Below are positions 1 through 9,023 of a DNA stretch of 64,000 nucleotides, piece by piece. The stretch's first letter is position 1. Each line of letters starts with the position of its first letter. The stretch lies in the NCBI RefSeq assembly GCF_014873855.1, contig NZ_JADBEL010000021.1, positions 1 to 64,000 of the forward strand, read 5' to 3'. Under the pieces are notes generated by a model. The model saw nothing but the letters and a program-made list of their open reading frames with translations. It was not told the DNA's origin and ran no database searches. The DNA comes from Sporosarcina limicola (GTDB lineage: Bacteria; Bacillota; Bacilli; Bacillales_A; Planococcaceae). A program made the translations under genes and the position numbers.

Positions 1-93
1 ATACTTAAAAGGTTGAACCGCCGTATACCGAACGGTACGTACGGTGGTGTGAGAGGTCGGCTGATCAAATAATGATTAGCCTCCTACTCGATT
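1..93 (+). mobile_element. 3' end of a group II intron (domains V-VI)
   Basis: A GC-rich hairpin at about 16-54 (CCGTATACC, loop GAAC, GGTACGTACGG) has the form of group II intron domain V. The following stretch to about 92, with GTGAGAGGTCGG and then an A-rich hairpin, fits domain VI; the splice boundary would be near the AT at 91-92. The rest of the intron lies outside the window. A second intron occupies the right edge, and whether they are the same family is an inference. Confidence 0.7.
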
Positions 94-234
94 GTCGATT
101 TAAAGAGGAATTCGTATTTAAAACGCCGAACAATAGAATGATGAACAAATTATCGGGAGTGTCCTGTTCTTGTTCAACAATCGGGCCATTTTGTGAAAAG
201 GTTTCGGTAAAACTTCCAAAGGAGCTGGAGGAAT

Positions 235-654
235 TTGAAGCGAATATTATTACTGATATTAATGGTTTGCAGTATTCTAACTGGATGTGGTGGAAATAAA
301 GAAACCATTTCAGAAATTAATTTAGAAAACGTAAATGATAATGTGAAAAGTTTTATTGAGAATGTAGAAAGCGATGAAAAAGGTTTAGAAACTGGTATTT
401 ATATGTACAACGATTCTAAAAATCAACGCTATCTGTATCTAAATCAAGATTTCTTGGATGACGGAAGAGGTTTTGGAGATGTAGATATCAATACGGACGA
501 AAATTCGATTAATATTTACCTGAATGACATCCCTGTTTCTGAGGGGGAAGTAGCCACATATAAGTTATACAAAATCAATCCCAAATGGGACTATGAGTAC
601 CTGAAGGTTTTCAAGAATGGTGAGGAAACGCATTTTGCAGGTATTGGGACTTAA
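235..654 (+). CDS. small lipoprotein of unknown function
   Basis: 139 residues. A lipoprotein signal peptide ends in the lipobox LTGC (Cys18), so the mature protein should be anchored on the outer face of the membrane. The rest is acidic and Asn/Asp-rich with no family I recognise. The TTG start is chosen because GGAGCTGGAGG precedes it at good spacing and it places the hydrophobic signal at the N-terminus. It lies between two copies of a CAATCGGGCCATT intergenic repeat and just after a group II intron end. Confidence 0.75.
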   Translation: MKRILLLILMVCSILTGCGGNKETISEINLENVNDNVKSFIENVESDEKGLETGIYMYNDSKNQRYLYLNQDFLDDGRGFGDVDINTDENSINIYLNDIPVSEGEVATYKLYKINPKWDYEYLKVFKNGEETHFAGIGT

Positions 655-789
655 TAGATTTACTGAAGCAATCGGGCGCGATTGTTGAATTCATCTGTGC
701 CACAATCGGGCCATTTAATTGAATACATTGAATAACATTTTAAAGCAAATTGGAAAGGGCAAGTATACCCAATAAGGGAGGGAAATTGT

Positions 790-990
790 ATGTTGATTAG
801 TTTGATGCAAGGTATAGGGATTTTTTATTATTGGACTTGGTTTATCTGGCCATTTGTGTTTGTTGTTTCATTGGTTTATGCGATTTCATCTTTAGTAAAA
901 GACGATAAAACATCAATGAATCCTGCCATAGTTGCTTCTATATCACTTTTAATAATTCTGGCTGGAGTGACTTCCCCTACATTTAGTTAA
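790..990 (+). CDS. small two-helix membrane protein
   Basis: 66 residues with a strong ribosome site (GGGAGGG, 8 nt before ATG). Two hydrophobic segments at about residues 12-34 and 46-62 are separated by a charged loop (KDDKTS), so it is probably a bitopic membrane protein. No family recognised. The coding call rests on the ribosome site and the clean hydrophobic pattern. Confidence 0.55.
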   Translation: MLISLMQGIGIFYYWTWFIWPFVFVVSLVYAISSLVKDDKTSMNPAIVASISLLIILAGVTSPTFS

Positions 991-1312
991 CCATTAAAGG
1001 GCGCGATTGTTTAATAAGCGTCTCTTTTTTCTACTTCAACTAACGAGGCAGGTTAGTTCAATAAGAAAAAATGGACTTTTGATATTTTTATATGGAAAAT
1101 TTAATAAAAATTGGAACTTATATTCGATTCAAACGTATTAAAGTAAAGAAGCAGGTTAGTTCAATAATGATTCTTTTTGCTCGTCTAATTCGTATGCAAT
1201 ATAAAAATCATACCTTTTTGTATTATATAACAATTATAGAATCATAATTTCGTTTCCTACTTTATAACAACTCCAATCGATAAACTATTTATAAAATTAT
1301 TCAAAGGGGTTT

Positions 1313-1645
1313 ATGCTGATGCTGACGATACCAGAATCAATACAACCATCAATCGTCTATGTTACCACCGCTTATTTTATTTTCTTACTCCTTTTTGTTT
1401 TTTTCAGAGTTGTTGTTTTCAATTTTGCCCTAAAAAACATTAAACGCCCACTAAGCATCGCTTACGATATTTCTCTTTTCGTCATTACAACACTTTGGTT
1501 CCTTTATCTACATTTACAAGACTATATTTATTACAGTTACGATTCCCCCACATTATTATTTGTTGGTTCAGCCTATTTCGTTTCAATAGTCGATTTCATA
1601 TACAATTATTTTTCATATAAAAAAATAAAATCCACGAATTTGTAA
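1313..1645 (+). CDS. small integral membrane protein
   Basis: 110 residues with three or four likely membrane helices (about 15-38, 48-66, 82-100) and a basic C-terminus. AAAGGGG precedes the ATG. A rho-independent terminator overlaps the end of the gene. No family recognised; function unknown. Confidence 0.6.
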   Translation: MLMLTIPESIQPSIVYVTTAYFIFLLLFVFFRVVVFNFALKNIKRPLSIAYDISLFVITTLWFLYLHLQDYIYYSYDSPTLLFVGSAYFVSIVDFIYNYFSYKKIKSTNL

Positions 1646-1661
1646 ACTCGTGGATTTTTAT
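1628..1661 (+). terminator. rho-independent terminator
   Basis: AAATCCACGA/TCGTGGATTT stem followed by a T-rich tail, directly at the end of the small membrane protein gene. Confidence 0.8.
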
Positions 1662-1808
1662 TCTTATCGCTTGTAAGGTACTTACCCAATAGCAGTCCAC
1701 TGACAATCAGTGTAAATATTTGTACTTCAACTAACGGGTGCTTTAGTGCAACAATAGGAGATCGTCTATTGCCGGTCTTTTAAATTTGCTCTCAATACGA
1801 ACATCAAA

Positions 1809-1844
1809 AAGGCCACCAATCCTAAATGGACGGTCGCCTTTTTT
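1809..1844 (+). terminator. terminator-like hairpin
   Basis: Imperfect AAAGGC-ACC / GGT-GCCTTTTTT hairpin with a T-run. From here to 2145 I see only A/T-rich sequence and no gene; an attachment site for the neighbouring integrase would be expected there but cannot be placed. Confidence 0.45.
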
Positions 1845-2145
1845 ATTTGGGTACAATATTACATTCTATTAGCAACACTAACCATTCTTAAAATATGCCA
1901 CCAAGCGTTTTTTTATTAGCCCCAATGTAGCCCCAACAACATGCTTCATCATGCTTTATCTTGCATTATCGTATTAAACAAAAATTTATCAAAAGGTTGA
2001 AGTAACGAGGTTACAGATGAATAACGGTGTATAATGCGTTATGAAAATGTTATAGCACGTACTATTCAATAGTAGCAAGAAAGCTTATACTACAAGGGTT
2101 CCGACCTGCTAAAACTACGATGTCCCCCCAAATGGTCCCCCAAAC

Positions 2146-3199
2146 TCAATAATTAACGGCTTCACTGAATGCTTTGACAGACTCTATCTCAAGTTCCTTA
2201 AATGAGTGGCCGTACACTCTTAGGACCATCTCCGGAGTATTCCCTAGGCGGTCTGCAATTGTATTCAGCGGTGTGCCTTTGCTGATTAAGATGGTAGCAT
2301 GAGTATGCCTAAGTCCGTGTGGTGTGATGCTTTTTACTCCAGTCTTCTTGACGATACGTTTAATCGGTCCGCACACTGATTTAACACTAATGGGGGTCGC
2401 GTATCTTTCAGAGATAAGTACATATTCTGATTCAGACCATATTTCCCCGTAGGTAAGCATTATTTTTTTACACCAAGTCCGATAGATTTTCAATTGATTT
2501 AACAATATATCGTCCACAAAAAATGTCCGGTAACTATTATTAGTTTTCGGCTTTCTGTCACCATGACTGTCGCGAGTGCGTTCAATTGTAATTGTTTTTC
2601 GTTCGAAATCGATATTGGTCCACCGAAGCCCTAGCATTTCTCCTCTTCTCATCATTTACGACTGTTATTTTATTGAATCTGTTGCGCGGAAGAATTTCAT
2701 CTTCGACAGCAGCATTAACAGCGATTTTAAAAATGTTGTGATAAAGTTGGACGCTACCTGGATCATACTTCTTCAGCAGAGCGTTAATATACTTTTGCTT
2801 GTAAGTTGTACGATCTAGCGTTGTTAATTTTTCCTTTCCAAGCAACGGCTTGATGACTAGTCGATTCGCTTGTTCACGTTGTACACGTGTACTGATTTCC
2901 CAATCATTCTTATTCGCCTCAAACCAACTATCCATCCATTCCGCAACGGTGATATTCTCATTATCAACACGTTTAACATGACCGTTAATCAAATCCGTTT
3001 TAATTTTCAGTAATTCTCTAATTGCTATGTTCTCTGAGGCTAATCCCTGTTTAGGTTTTTCGCGGCGATTCTTTAACGCGTCATAGTACCGATGTCGGTA
3101 TCCCCACAACTTTTCACCTTCGGCATTGAAATAATGAAATACCTCAGATTCTTTCTTTGAGGGATATTTCTTCGGCTTCTTCTTTGTAGTTTTCATCAT
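2146..3199 (-). pseudogene. int: phage/ICE tyrosine integrase with internal deletion
   Basis: The N-terminal part (about 2650-3199) has an Arm-type DNA-binding region and a SAM-like core-binding domain. The C-terminal part (2146-2655) has the catalytic domain, with the first Arg in RRGEMLGL, HGLRH and the tyrosine in RVYGHSF. The two parts join out of frame, and the roughly 40 residues normally between NKITVVND and TGMRRGE are missing, so an internal deletion has inactivated the gene. ATG at 3199 is preferred because AAAGGGAGA precedes it; the frame stays open further upstream without a convincing site. It marks the left end of a decayed integrative element reaching to about 10.2 kb. Confidence 0.85.
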
Positions 3200-3292
3200 G
3201 TTTATCTCCCTTTTGCGTTGACAGGCGCACGGTGGGGGATAGATATGGGCATCACCTCCTTTCATGAATCGAATGTACGTTCACTTTATAGT

Positions 3293-3328
3293 TAAAAGAA
3301 AACTCACCAAAGGAAAGGTGAGTTTAGA
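3293..3328 (-). terminator. rho-independent terminator
   Basis: AAACTCACC/GGTGAGTTTT stem with a TTTTCTTTT tail on the minus strand, just downstream of the XhlA-like gene. Confidence 0.75.
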
Positions 3329-3340
3329 TGAAGCCGCTTT

Positions 3341-3619
3341 TTATTTAATCGCAAACCCTAACACGCCGATAATTAGTGCTGTAGCAATACCGACAGAAGT
3401 TAAGATAGTGGTGATTAAAAAACGCCGTGATTCTTTTTGATCAATCGAAAGTTGAGTCTTAAAAGAGTTAAATTTAGTTTCCAAGCTGCCATCAATTTTC
3501 ATGTGTAGGTGGTCGATTTTTTCGGATAACAATTTTTCTTGAGTGATAAATTTTTCGTCCATCGATTTTGCCAACGCACCGATTCGACCATCGATGTATT
3601 CTTTTGGTGTAATATCCAA
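3341..3619 (-). CDS. XhlA-like coiled-coil membrane protein
   Basis: About 92 residues: a charged, probably coiled-coil segment (residues 5-65) followed by one C-terminal membrane helix (about 70-90). This layout matches XhlA/haemolysin-like proteins found with phage holins, but similarity is by shape only. TTG at 3619 is 8 nt after AAAGGAG; a GTG at 3628 overlaps that site too closely. The frame is open upstream for about 40 more codons (to about 3742) without a start, so the gene may be the tail of a longer broken one. Confidence 0.5.
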   Translation of the reverse strand: MDITPKEYIDGRIGALAKSMDEKFITQEKLLSEKIDHLHMKIDGSLETKFNSFKTQLSIDQKESRRFLITTILTSVGIATALIIGVLGFAIK

Positions 3620-3759
3620 ATTACTCACTCCTTTAGCTGTATTTATCGAATCCTCATCGGATGAGGTTTCATATTTTGAGGCAAGAACTTCTGCGATAGA
3701 ATCTATTATTCCGATTCTTATTTCTTCTATATATTCGGCACTACTTATTTAGAATTAAC

Positions 3760-4366
3760 TAGGTGGTATACCTCACCAGTATAACGAACAAATCTAGCGT
3801 GAGGCCATCACCAAGCGATAAATCGGTGTTGGAAGAACATTCTATTTGTTAAGTGCTGACTATATATTATATCATTTTCTGGATAAAAGGATCCTATCAC
3901 GCCTCTGAAATTATTGTGACTTTCTATTTTTACAAGATTATCCGCCATATTACTCATCCTCACTAGTAATATTCAATTTAGTACTGAAAAGGGAATTGGA
4001 AGAATGGTTTAACATTAAATTTATATCAGAACTTTTTTTCACTTCAGTTGCCGAGTAAATAATTTCAAGTGAATAATAATTCCAAACGAAGTCCTCACTT
4101 GGGAATTTTTTTGTTTCCGGGAATATCTAATGTTGTGAAAAACTGAAGGTTATCATGACTTAAAAACTTCTCGTCACAATAAAATTGAGAAGACGAGAGA
4201 ACTTCAAAATTCTTTCCTCCATTTTGGTAAACTATATATGTTGAACTTATGATCTTCACCTAATCTCCAGCGAAGGCGTCTTACTGGGGTAGCCGAAGCG
4301 ATTGGTTTTCTAGCAGGCTTATCGCGGGAGGCATCCCCAAGCGCCAAGTGATGTTGAAGGGATTCT
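3760..4366. other. no intact gene; diverged short repeat
   Basis: No convincing gene. Two diverged copies of a motif are seen: about 3797-3842 (GGCCATCACCAAGCG...GTGTTGGAAG) and about 4328-4362 (GGCATCCCCAAGCG...GATGTTGAAGG). The second lies in a G/C-richer block (4256-4362) that looks unlike the surrounding A/T-rich DNA. Read on the minus strand it could encode a short basic peptide; I cannot tell whether that is real. Confidence 0.35.
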
Positions 4367-4843
4367 TTAGTTCAATCTATATAGATGGAAAGTTACAGTT
4401 TCAAAGTATAGAAACCTCTTATTGTCTTCTTGGATTTCCGGATGAAGTTCTTTGAACCAATCTGATTCAAGATCTTTTTCATTGCATACATTGCCTCTCC
4501 AAAACGATAAACCTAATTTTAGAAATTGATAGCTGTAACCTAGTGATGACTCTGGATCTCTTAAGTAGGGAGTGATAGTATCGAAGAGCTCTATAAGCTC
4601 AATAGCTTTTGTATTTAAAATATCGATCCCCTTGAATTTGCATTGAAAGTGGTGTTTAAGATCTTCTATGATAAGATGAATATCTATAACTTTTCCTTCT
4701 TCATCGTATTCAAAAAAGAATGAGTCTTCATGGATGTTGTACTTCTCGATGTTTAGTTTACTATAATGTTCTACTTCTTCTATCTTCATTCCAAAATTAA
4801 ATAAACCAACTGAATGTCCTTCGTTTATTATTAATTCATCCAT
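4367..4843 (-). CDS. hypothetical acidic cytosolic protein (immunity-like)
   Basis: 158 residues, no signal peptide or membrane helix, acidic and rich in Glu/Phe/Leu. GGAGGAATAAA precedes the ATG. Size, acidity and position as a lone accessory gene resemble immunity proteins of polymorphic toxins, but I recognise no defined family, so this is only a suggestion. No toxin partner is seen next to it. Confidence 0.55.
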   Translation of the reverse strand: MDELIINEGHSVGLFNFGMKIEEVEHYSKLNIEKYNIHEDSFFFEYDEEGKVIDIHLIIEDLKHHFQCKFKGIDILNTKAIELIELFDTITPYLRDPESSLGYSYQFLKLGLSFWRGNVCNEKDLESDWFKELHPEIQEDNKRFLYFETVTFHLYRLN

Positions 4844-4975
4844 TTTATTCCTCCAAAAAAGTTGTGTTCATCTGGGAGTAATACAAATCTACTCAATCTC
4901 TTATGAATCAGTTTACAGTAGAAATTGCTGAGGCTCTAGTGGGGGACGGGAAGAGATTGTCTATTTCACGGAAAC

Positions 4976-5010
4976 GCAAAAAGCAGACACGCCGAGCGGT
5001 CTGCTCTTTA
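4976..5010 (-). terminator. rho-independent terminator of the SLH gene
   Basis: GAGCAGACCGCTCGGCGTGT-CTGC hairpin followed by TTTTT on the minus strand, just past the SLH protein stop codon. Confidence 0.8.
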
Positions 5011-5015
5011 CTCCA

Positions 5016-6485
5016 TCACATATCCGTAATATAACCATCCGATCTAATCGAAACATTCCAAATAGAACCGATTCCCTTCACATCTATCCGAAGCCCCGAT
5101 TGATGATAAAACTCTGAACGGACAGGTTTCTCATATTCAATCACAATTGTATCTTCTTTCTTACCAGTAAGACGAGCAGTGAACAGATTTGTGCTGGCAT
5201 CTCTTGTAATCTCCGCGATCTGCTCGTGGGCTTTCGTAACAATCTTATGCTCCCCTATATCATCTGCTGTTCCTTGCTTATACGTCGCGGAAAGTTCTTC
5301 ACTTAACGACTCTACTTCGTAATAAAAATGCGTTTTCTTTGCTTTTGCTTCAATTCCATAGCGTGATTCCTTACCGCTAGCGAAACGTACAGTAGCAATG
5401 TACTGACCGGGCTTGTCGATATCAATGCAGACATTCGTGTGATCACATGTTTTGAACGCCACATTGTCGGACAGCTTCTCTCCGTCCATCGTCGTAAGCG
5501 AAATGTTTTGGGCTACTTCCTTGTCTCCGAATATCCCTTTTTCTTCGAAGTTGATGTACGGAGTGTCGAGTTGTATGGCTGTCGGCAGAAAATCACTCGT
5601 CTCCTCGAGCGTCAATTTCAACTCGTCGTTTTCTTTTTTCACATGCACATAATATTTTTTGTAGTTCTCCGTTTCAAAAAAATGCTTATCAGACAGGATG
5701 AAAGTGCCCGTTCCTTCTTTTTTCGGGATCAATTGGATTTTATCGCCCTGATAGCCATCCTTCCATTCCACCAAAATCACATCGAATAGACCAGGATTCA
5801 TTTCAGTTTCCATAACAAAGAATCGACTCCAGCCAAAATCATTCGCTCCGAGTGTCACCACATTCGTCGGTTTCGCCTCTTCCGTCGCTTTGATCATTTT
5901 GGCAGCTTGACCTCTTGTGATGGAGAGATTCGGGCTAAATGTATTGGAAGTCGTTCCTGCCGTAATGCCGAGATGGTGGATGATCAAAACATTCTCGTAA
6001 TGCGACGAATCCCATTTCCACCCGATATCTTTGAATGGATTCTCTCCGTGCTGGCGCGGTAAATCAAACGCCTTGACCAAAATTGAAGCCATCTGTCCTC
6101 GCTTGATTGGATCATTTGGACCGAAACGCCCATCTGGATAACCGCCAATAATACCTTCCTGCGCCATCGCGGCAATCGCCATGTAGTAGCCATTTGCCGT
6201 CGGGACATCTTTAAATCCAGGATTCTTGACATTCTTCGTATCCAATTTGATCATCTTCGCAATAATCGCGGCTGCCTGCCCTCTCGTAATGGAATTCCCT
6301 GGCTTGAATGTGCCGTCCGGATAGCCTCCGATAATATTGCGTTCCGCCAGATCATTGACTGCTTCTGCGAAGTGCTTTGTTGGCGGCACGTCTTCAAATA
6401 GCTGTTTGCTTGCTGCGTTGCCGGATAAAGGAAAACTGCTGGCAAGCAACAGTGCGCCGAATAAAGTGATAGTTTTTTTCTTCAT
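5016..6485 (-). CDS. SLH-domain surface protein
   Basis: 489 residues. A Sec signal peptide (about 1-25) is followed by three S-layer homology domains (about 28-85, 88-150, 152-205) with the typical GGYPDGTFKP and ITRGQAA motifs (GGYPDGRFGP in the second). SLH domains bind pyruvylated secondary wall polymers, so the protein is exported and held on the wall. Residues 210-489 form a beta-rich region with no motif I recognise and could be the functional part. Single-gene unit with its own terminator. Its base composition is higher in GC than the phage-like genes around it, so it may be chromosomal sequence between mobile fragments. Confidence 0.88.
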   Translation of the reverse strand: MKKKTITLFGALLLASSFPLSGNAASKQLFEDVPPTKHFAEAVNDLAERNIIGGYPDGTFKPGNSITRGQAAAIIAKMIKLDTKNVKNPGFKDVPTANGYYMAIAAMAQEGIIGGYPDGRFGPNDPIKRGQMASILVKAFDLPRQHGENPFKDIGWKWDSSHYENVLIIHHLGITAGTTSNTFSPNLSITRGQAAKMIKATEEAKPTNVVTLGANDFGWSRFFVMETEMNPGLFDVILVEWKDGYQGDKIQLIPKKEGTGTFILSDKHFFETENYKKYYVHVKKENDELKLTLEETSDFLPTAIQLDTPYINFEEKGIFGDKEVAQNISLTTMDGEKLSDNVAFKTCDHTNVCIDIDKPGQYIATVRFASGKESRYGIEAKAKKTHFYYEVESLSEELSATYKQGTADDIGEHKIVTKAHEQIAEITRDASTNLFTARLTGKKEDTIVIEYEKPVRSEFYHQSGLRIDVKGIGSIWNVSIRSDGYITDM

Positions 6486-6644
6486 TTGGTTTCTTCCTTT
6501 CTATCTTTTTTTATGGGTCGTTGCTGTTGGGTAAGCAACCTACAGACGGAGATATTCAGAAAAAGTTTCGAAAATTTTTTCAGCAGTTTTGGTGAGTGGA
6601 TGAATTGTTTTGGGTTTTCAAAGTACTAAAGCGGATCACTGTCT

Positions 6645-6836
6645 TTATTTTATCTGCCGCCTTATAGTCCCCAACTAAATTTGATGGAAGGAGTTTGGAA
6701 GTGGTTAAAAGAATCCGTCATCAATACTGTTTTTTTCCCGAATGTAGATAAAATCAAGAAAAACGTCAATGAGTTTCTGAATTGGGTTAATCAAGATCTG
6801 GATACCGTGGTAAATAGATTGTACGTTAGGATGTAA
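6645..6836 (+). pseudogene. IS630-type transposase C-terminal fragment
   Basis: An open frame without start reads YLPPYSPQLNLMEGVWKWLK, the conserved last catalytic block (Asn-x-x-Glu) of IS630-family DDE transposases, and continues to a normal C-terminal end. The first two thirds of the transposase are absent. Scar of an old insertion at the SLH gene edge. Confidence 0.8.
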
Positions 6837-6850
6837 AACAAAGGTTCAAC

Positions 6851-7063
6851 TTATATAGTAGAATATATATATAACGAGTCTCTTTCTAGTGTAATTGGAT
6901 TGATTAGTTTTTTAAGACCATTTAACGTAAAATCGAGTACAATTTCAGTAACTCCATCTTTTTCTAATCTAGCTATAGAACTATTTTCGTGTTCTTTTCC
7001 GCTACGGATCGTAATCCGCTGTATACCTGGCATTAAACTCATTGAAGTCAAAAAATCCACCAA
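6851..7063 (-). CDS. possible small hypothetical protein
   Basis: 70 residues from a GTG with a weak upstream site. No family recognised. It may be the tail of a longer broken gene. It follows a terminator hairpin of the gene remnant next to it. Confidence 0.3.
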   Translation of the reverse strand: MVDFLTSMSLMPGIQRITIRSGKEHENSSIARLEKDGVTEIVLDFTLNGLKKLINPITLERDSLYIYSTI

Positions 7064-7090
7064 ACTGGTATTTGTATTAGTGAAAAGTTA

Positions 7091-7114
7091 AAAGAAAAGC
7101 CCTAGGTAGGGCAG
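7091..7114 (-). terminator. terminator hairpin, copy 1
   Basis: GCCCTACCTAGGGC followed by TTTTCTTTT on the minus strand. A near copy lies at 7763-7786, so two neighbouring minus-strand units end with the same hairpin. Confidence 0.65.
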
Positions 7115-7116
7115 TA

Positions 7117-7285
7117 TCATTCAAACCACTCAACTGTTCCCAGTACGCTTTTATGCGTCAACAACGCATCAACTCTCCGGTTAAATATCAATTCCATTCG
7201 GTAATACGCGAATTCCTCAGTAACCACGAAGTGATCAGCAATCCCTGTAATCCAATTCCACTTCCTTAGTAGAATCCATACCTAT
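7117..7285 (-). pseudogene. C-terminal gene fragment of unknown family
   Basis: A minus-strand frame reads WNWITGIADHFVVTEEFAYY and ends at a stop just before a terminator. It is open for about 55 codons but has no start; a neighbouring frame carries an ATG near 7280, so a frameshift is likely. The sequence looks protein-like but I do not recognise it. Confidence 0.35.
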
Positions 7286-7381
7286 CCGCAACTAGCTTAA
7301 TATACCCACCAATAAGGTAAAAAAATGCGACAGAGAAGTGGGCGGGGGATTCATCATTGTTGTGACAACTTTCTTATAATA

Positions 7382-7738
7382 TCAATCCGAAGATAATGCT
7401 ATTCTTGCATCGTCTCCGATGACGTCGGTTCTGTCAGATTTTATTCTCCCTGTTTTTTCTGTTTCATTAATTTTCATCGCCACTCCAAGCTCTCTTGTAA
7501 CCTTTTTGCCTTTTGAAAATTTAGCTAAGGGAGAAAAAGCACTAGATATCTGTTTTTCCCGCGGGGCAGCTTCATAGACTTCTTCTTGAATTATCTTTTC
7601 GCAAACTGAAAAATAAGAATATATTTCTGTTACTCGCAGTGTTTCTTTGACAAAATCCAAAGTACCTAAGAATCTATTGTCGTTGAATGGATCTAAAATT
7701 TCTTCCCCTTCCAAAAATATCTCTTTATCATCATCCAA
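7382..7738 (-). CDS. hypothetical protein in prophage/ICE region
   Basis: 118 residues, mixed charge, no signal or membrane segment. The start is doubtful: TTG with no clear ribosome site, so the N-terminus may be lost. It lies downstream of the SHOCT/ImmA/repressor group, on the same strand. No recognisable motif. Confidence 0.4.
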   Translation of the reverse strand: MDDDKEIFLEGEEILDPFNDNRFLGTLDFVKETLRVTEIYSYFSVCEKIIQEEVYEAAPREKQISSAFSPLAKFSKGKKVTRELGVAMKINETEKTGRIKSDRTDVIGDDARIALSSD

Positions 7739-7762
7739 CGATATATATCATTAATTTAAGTT

Positions 7763-7786
7763 AAAAGAAAAGCCCTGGGTAGGGTG
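7763..7786 (-). terminator. terminator hairpin, copy 2
   Basis: ACCCTACCCAGGGC then TTTTCTTTT on the minus strand, right after the SHOCT protein gene. Confidence 0.6.
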
Positions 7787-7790
7787 ATAA

Positions 7791-8537
7791 TTATTCTTTT
7801 CTTTTGATACCTAACGCCACTTCTAATTGAGTTAATTTCACAGCAGCCTGCATCATTGCGATATCTGATTCTTCCATAAGTTTTTGAATATCTGCATCAG
7901 TTGCGGGCTTTAAATTACTTTCGTTGATTGCTTTAGCCATGTCCTTGTGCGCTATTTGTCTTTTGATCATCGTCATTTGGTAAGCATTTTGGAATTCGCT
8001 CAAGAGTTTTTTGTTTTCTTTAGAAAGAAAGTCTCCCTTTAAATCCCCAATCGTTCCGTGTAACCATTTGTATCGTTCTTCGCCTGATTTTAAGTTCTTA
8101 TATGTATTTGTAGAAGACAAAGATCCTTCTGAGAATTGGAGCAATGTAGATTTCCAGTAATCTGCATGAGTTATATCGAATTCCTTCATAATTTTATCGA
8201 TTTCAGGCTTCAGCTTTTCATTGTATACTTTACTTTCTTCCTGCTCTGTCAACTCATTTTTCTCTGTGTTTTTTTCACTCTTTTCACTCGTCATTGCGAT
8301 AACGGCAATTATTAACGGAAAAATCATTATGATTCCGAAGCAACCCAAACAGCCGAAAGGTTTTTTCTTTTTAATTGGCAGAACGGGAATATTATTCGAT
8401 TCATCCTTGCTTATTTCAACAATTTGTTTTTCTGTATTAGGAATTAGTCCTTTTTTCATTTTGTCAAACTCTTCTTGCGTAATGACTCCTTCATCCAGCA
8501 ATTTTTTAAGTTTTTTAATTTCATCTGCGATACTCAA
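7791..8537 (-). CDS. SHOCT-domain membrane protein of a mobile element
   Basis: 248 residues. The first 35 residues form a SHOCT domain (IKKLKKLLDEGVITQEEFDKM), a short module seen in many phage and membrane-associated proteins. A single membrane helix follows (about 62-82, after KKKPFGCLGCFG), then a charged, helical, probably extracytoplasmic domain of about 160 residues. Proteins of this layout are commonly encoded beside the repressor and ImmA genes of prophages and ICEs, where a role in exclusion or signalling is suspected but not shown (inference). Confidence 0.7.
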   Translation of the reverse strand: MSIADEIKKLKKLLDEGVITQEEFDKMKKGLIPNTEKQIVEISKDESNNIPVLPIKKKKPFGCLGCFGIIMIFPLIIAVIAMTSEKSEKNTEKNELTEQEESKVYNEKLKPEIDKIMKEFDITHADYWKSTLLQFSEGSLSSTNTYKNLKSGEERYKWLHGTIGDLKGDFLSKENKKLLSEFQNAYQMTMIKRQIAHKDMAKAINESNLKPATDADIQKLMEESDIAMMQAAVKLTQLEVALGIKRKE

Positions 8538-8564
8538 ATCTATAAGCCCCCTTCTATTTGTTGC

Positions 8565-9005
8565 TCATCGAACATTCCGTAAATTGTTAAGATGCGAAAC
8601 CTCTTCAGGCATGCTATACATGTTAGCAATCTCGTTGATTGAAAGACTATTATCTTTGTACTCGTAGATAACGTCATCAGAAAGTAGTAACTCAACCGCA
8701 AAAGTGTTTGCTTCAATTTCGATTCTTTCTATAGAGAAAAACGTATTTTTCTTCAAAAAAGGTGTATTAGCATTTGGATGTAATATTGCATGTCCTAATT
8801 CGTGTGCACAGATGAATTTTTGTAATGCTTCTTTGGCATCATTATTGATGTGAATGAACTGAATCCGCTTGTAACGATTGTAATATCCTAAAGTGCCCCC
8901 TAGCATTTCAAAAAACAGAAATACCTTTATATTGAGCGATTTCAAAAGGATCGTTCGACTCACATTCTTTAATCAGCCTAGTAGCTGCTTTTTTGGCACA
9001 ATCAT
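8565..9005 (-). pseudogene. immA: ImmA/IrrE-type metallopeptidase, frameshifted
   Basis: The zinc motif HELGHAILHP identifies an ImmA/IrrE (COG2856) peptidase, which in ICEBs1-like elements cleaves the partner repressor to induce the element. The best start is ATG 9005 after AAAGGAG. From it two frame changes are needed to keep homology: an A6 run near 8992-8997 and a T6 run near 8910-8915 each lack one base. Without them the frame stops early; the downstream frame is open over the active site. Either two real indels or two homopolymer sequencing errors. It starts directly after the repressor gene, the usual immR-immA pairing. Confidence 0.75.
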
Positions 9006-9023
9006 CACTCCTTTGTAAGTTTT

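Larger units (their letters stand above)
170..1270. repeat. dispersed intergenic repeat cluster
   Basis: Related short motifs recur between the small genes: CAATCGGGCCATT near 177 and 703, GGGCGCGATTGTT near 674 and 1000, and TTCAACTAACG plus GGTTAGTTCAATAA near 1035-1065 and 1150-1168. A further TTCAACTAACGGGTGC copy lies at about 1727-1752, and a variant at about 11240. They resemble the small intergenic repeats common in Bacillus-group genomes. Apart from these motifs I see nothing in 991-1310. Confidence 0.5.

Noticed and set aside
72..299. 75-residue frame overlapping the lipoprotein start
   Set aside because: Lies over the intron end and a repeat, without ribosome site; the lipoprotein frame has signal peptide and lipobox.
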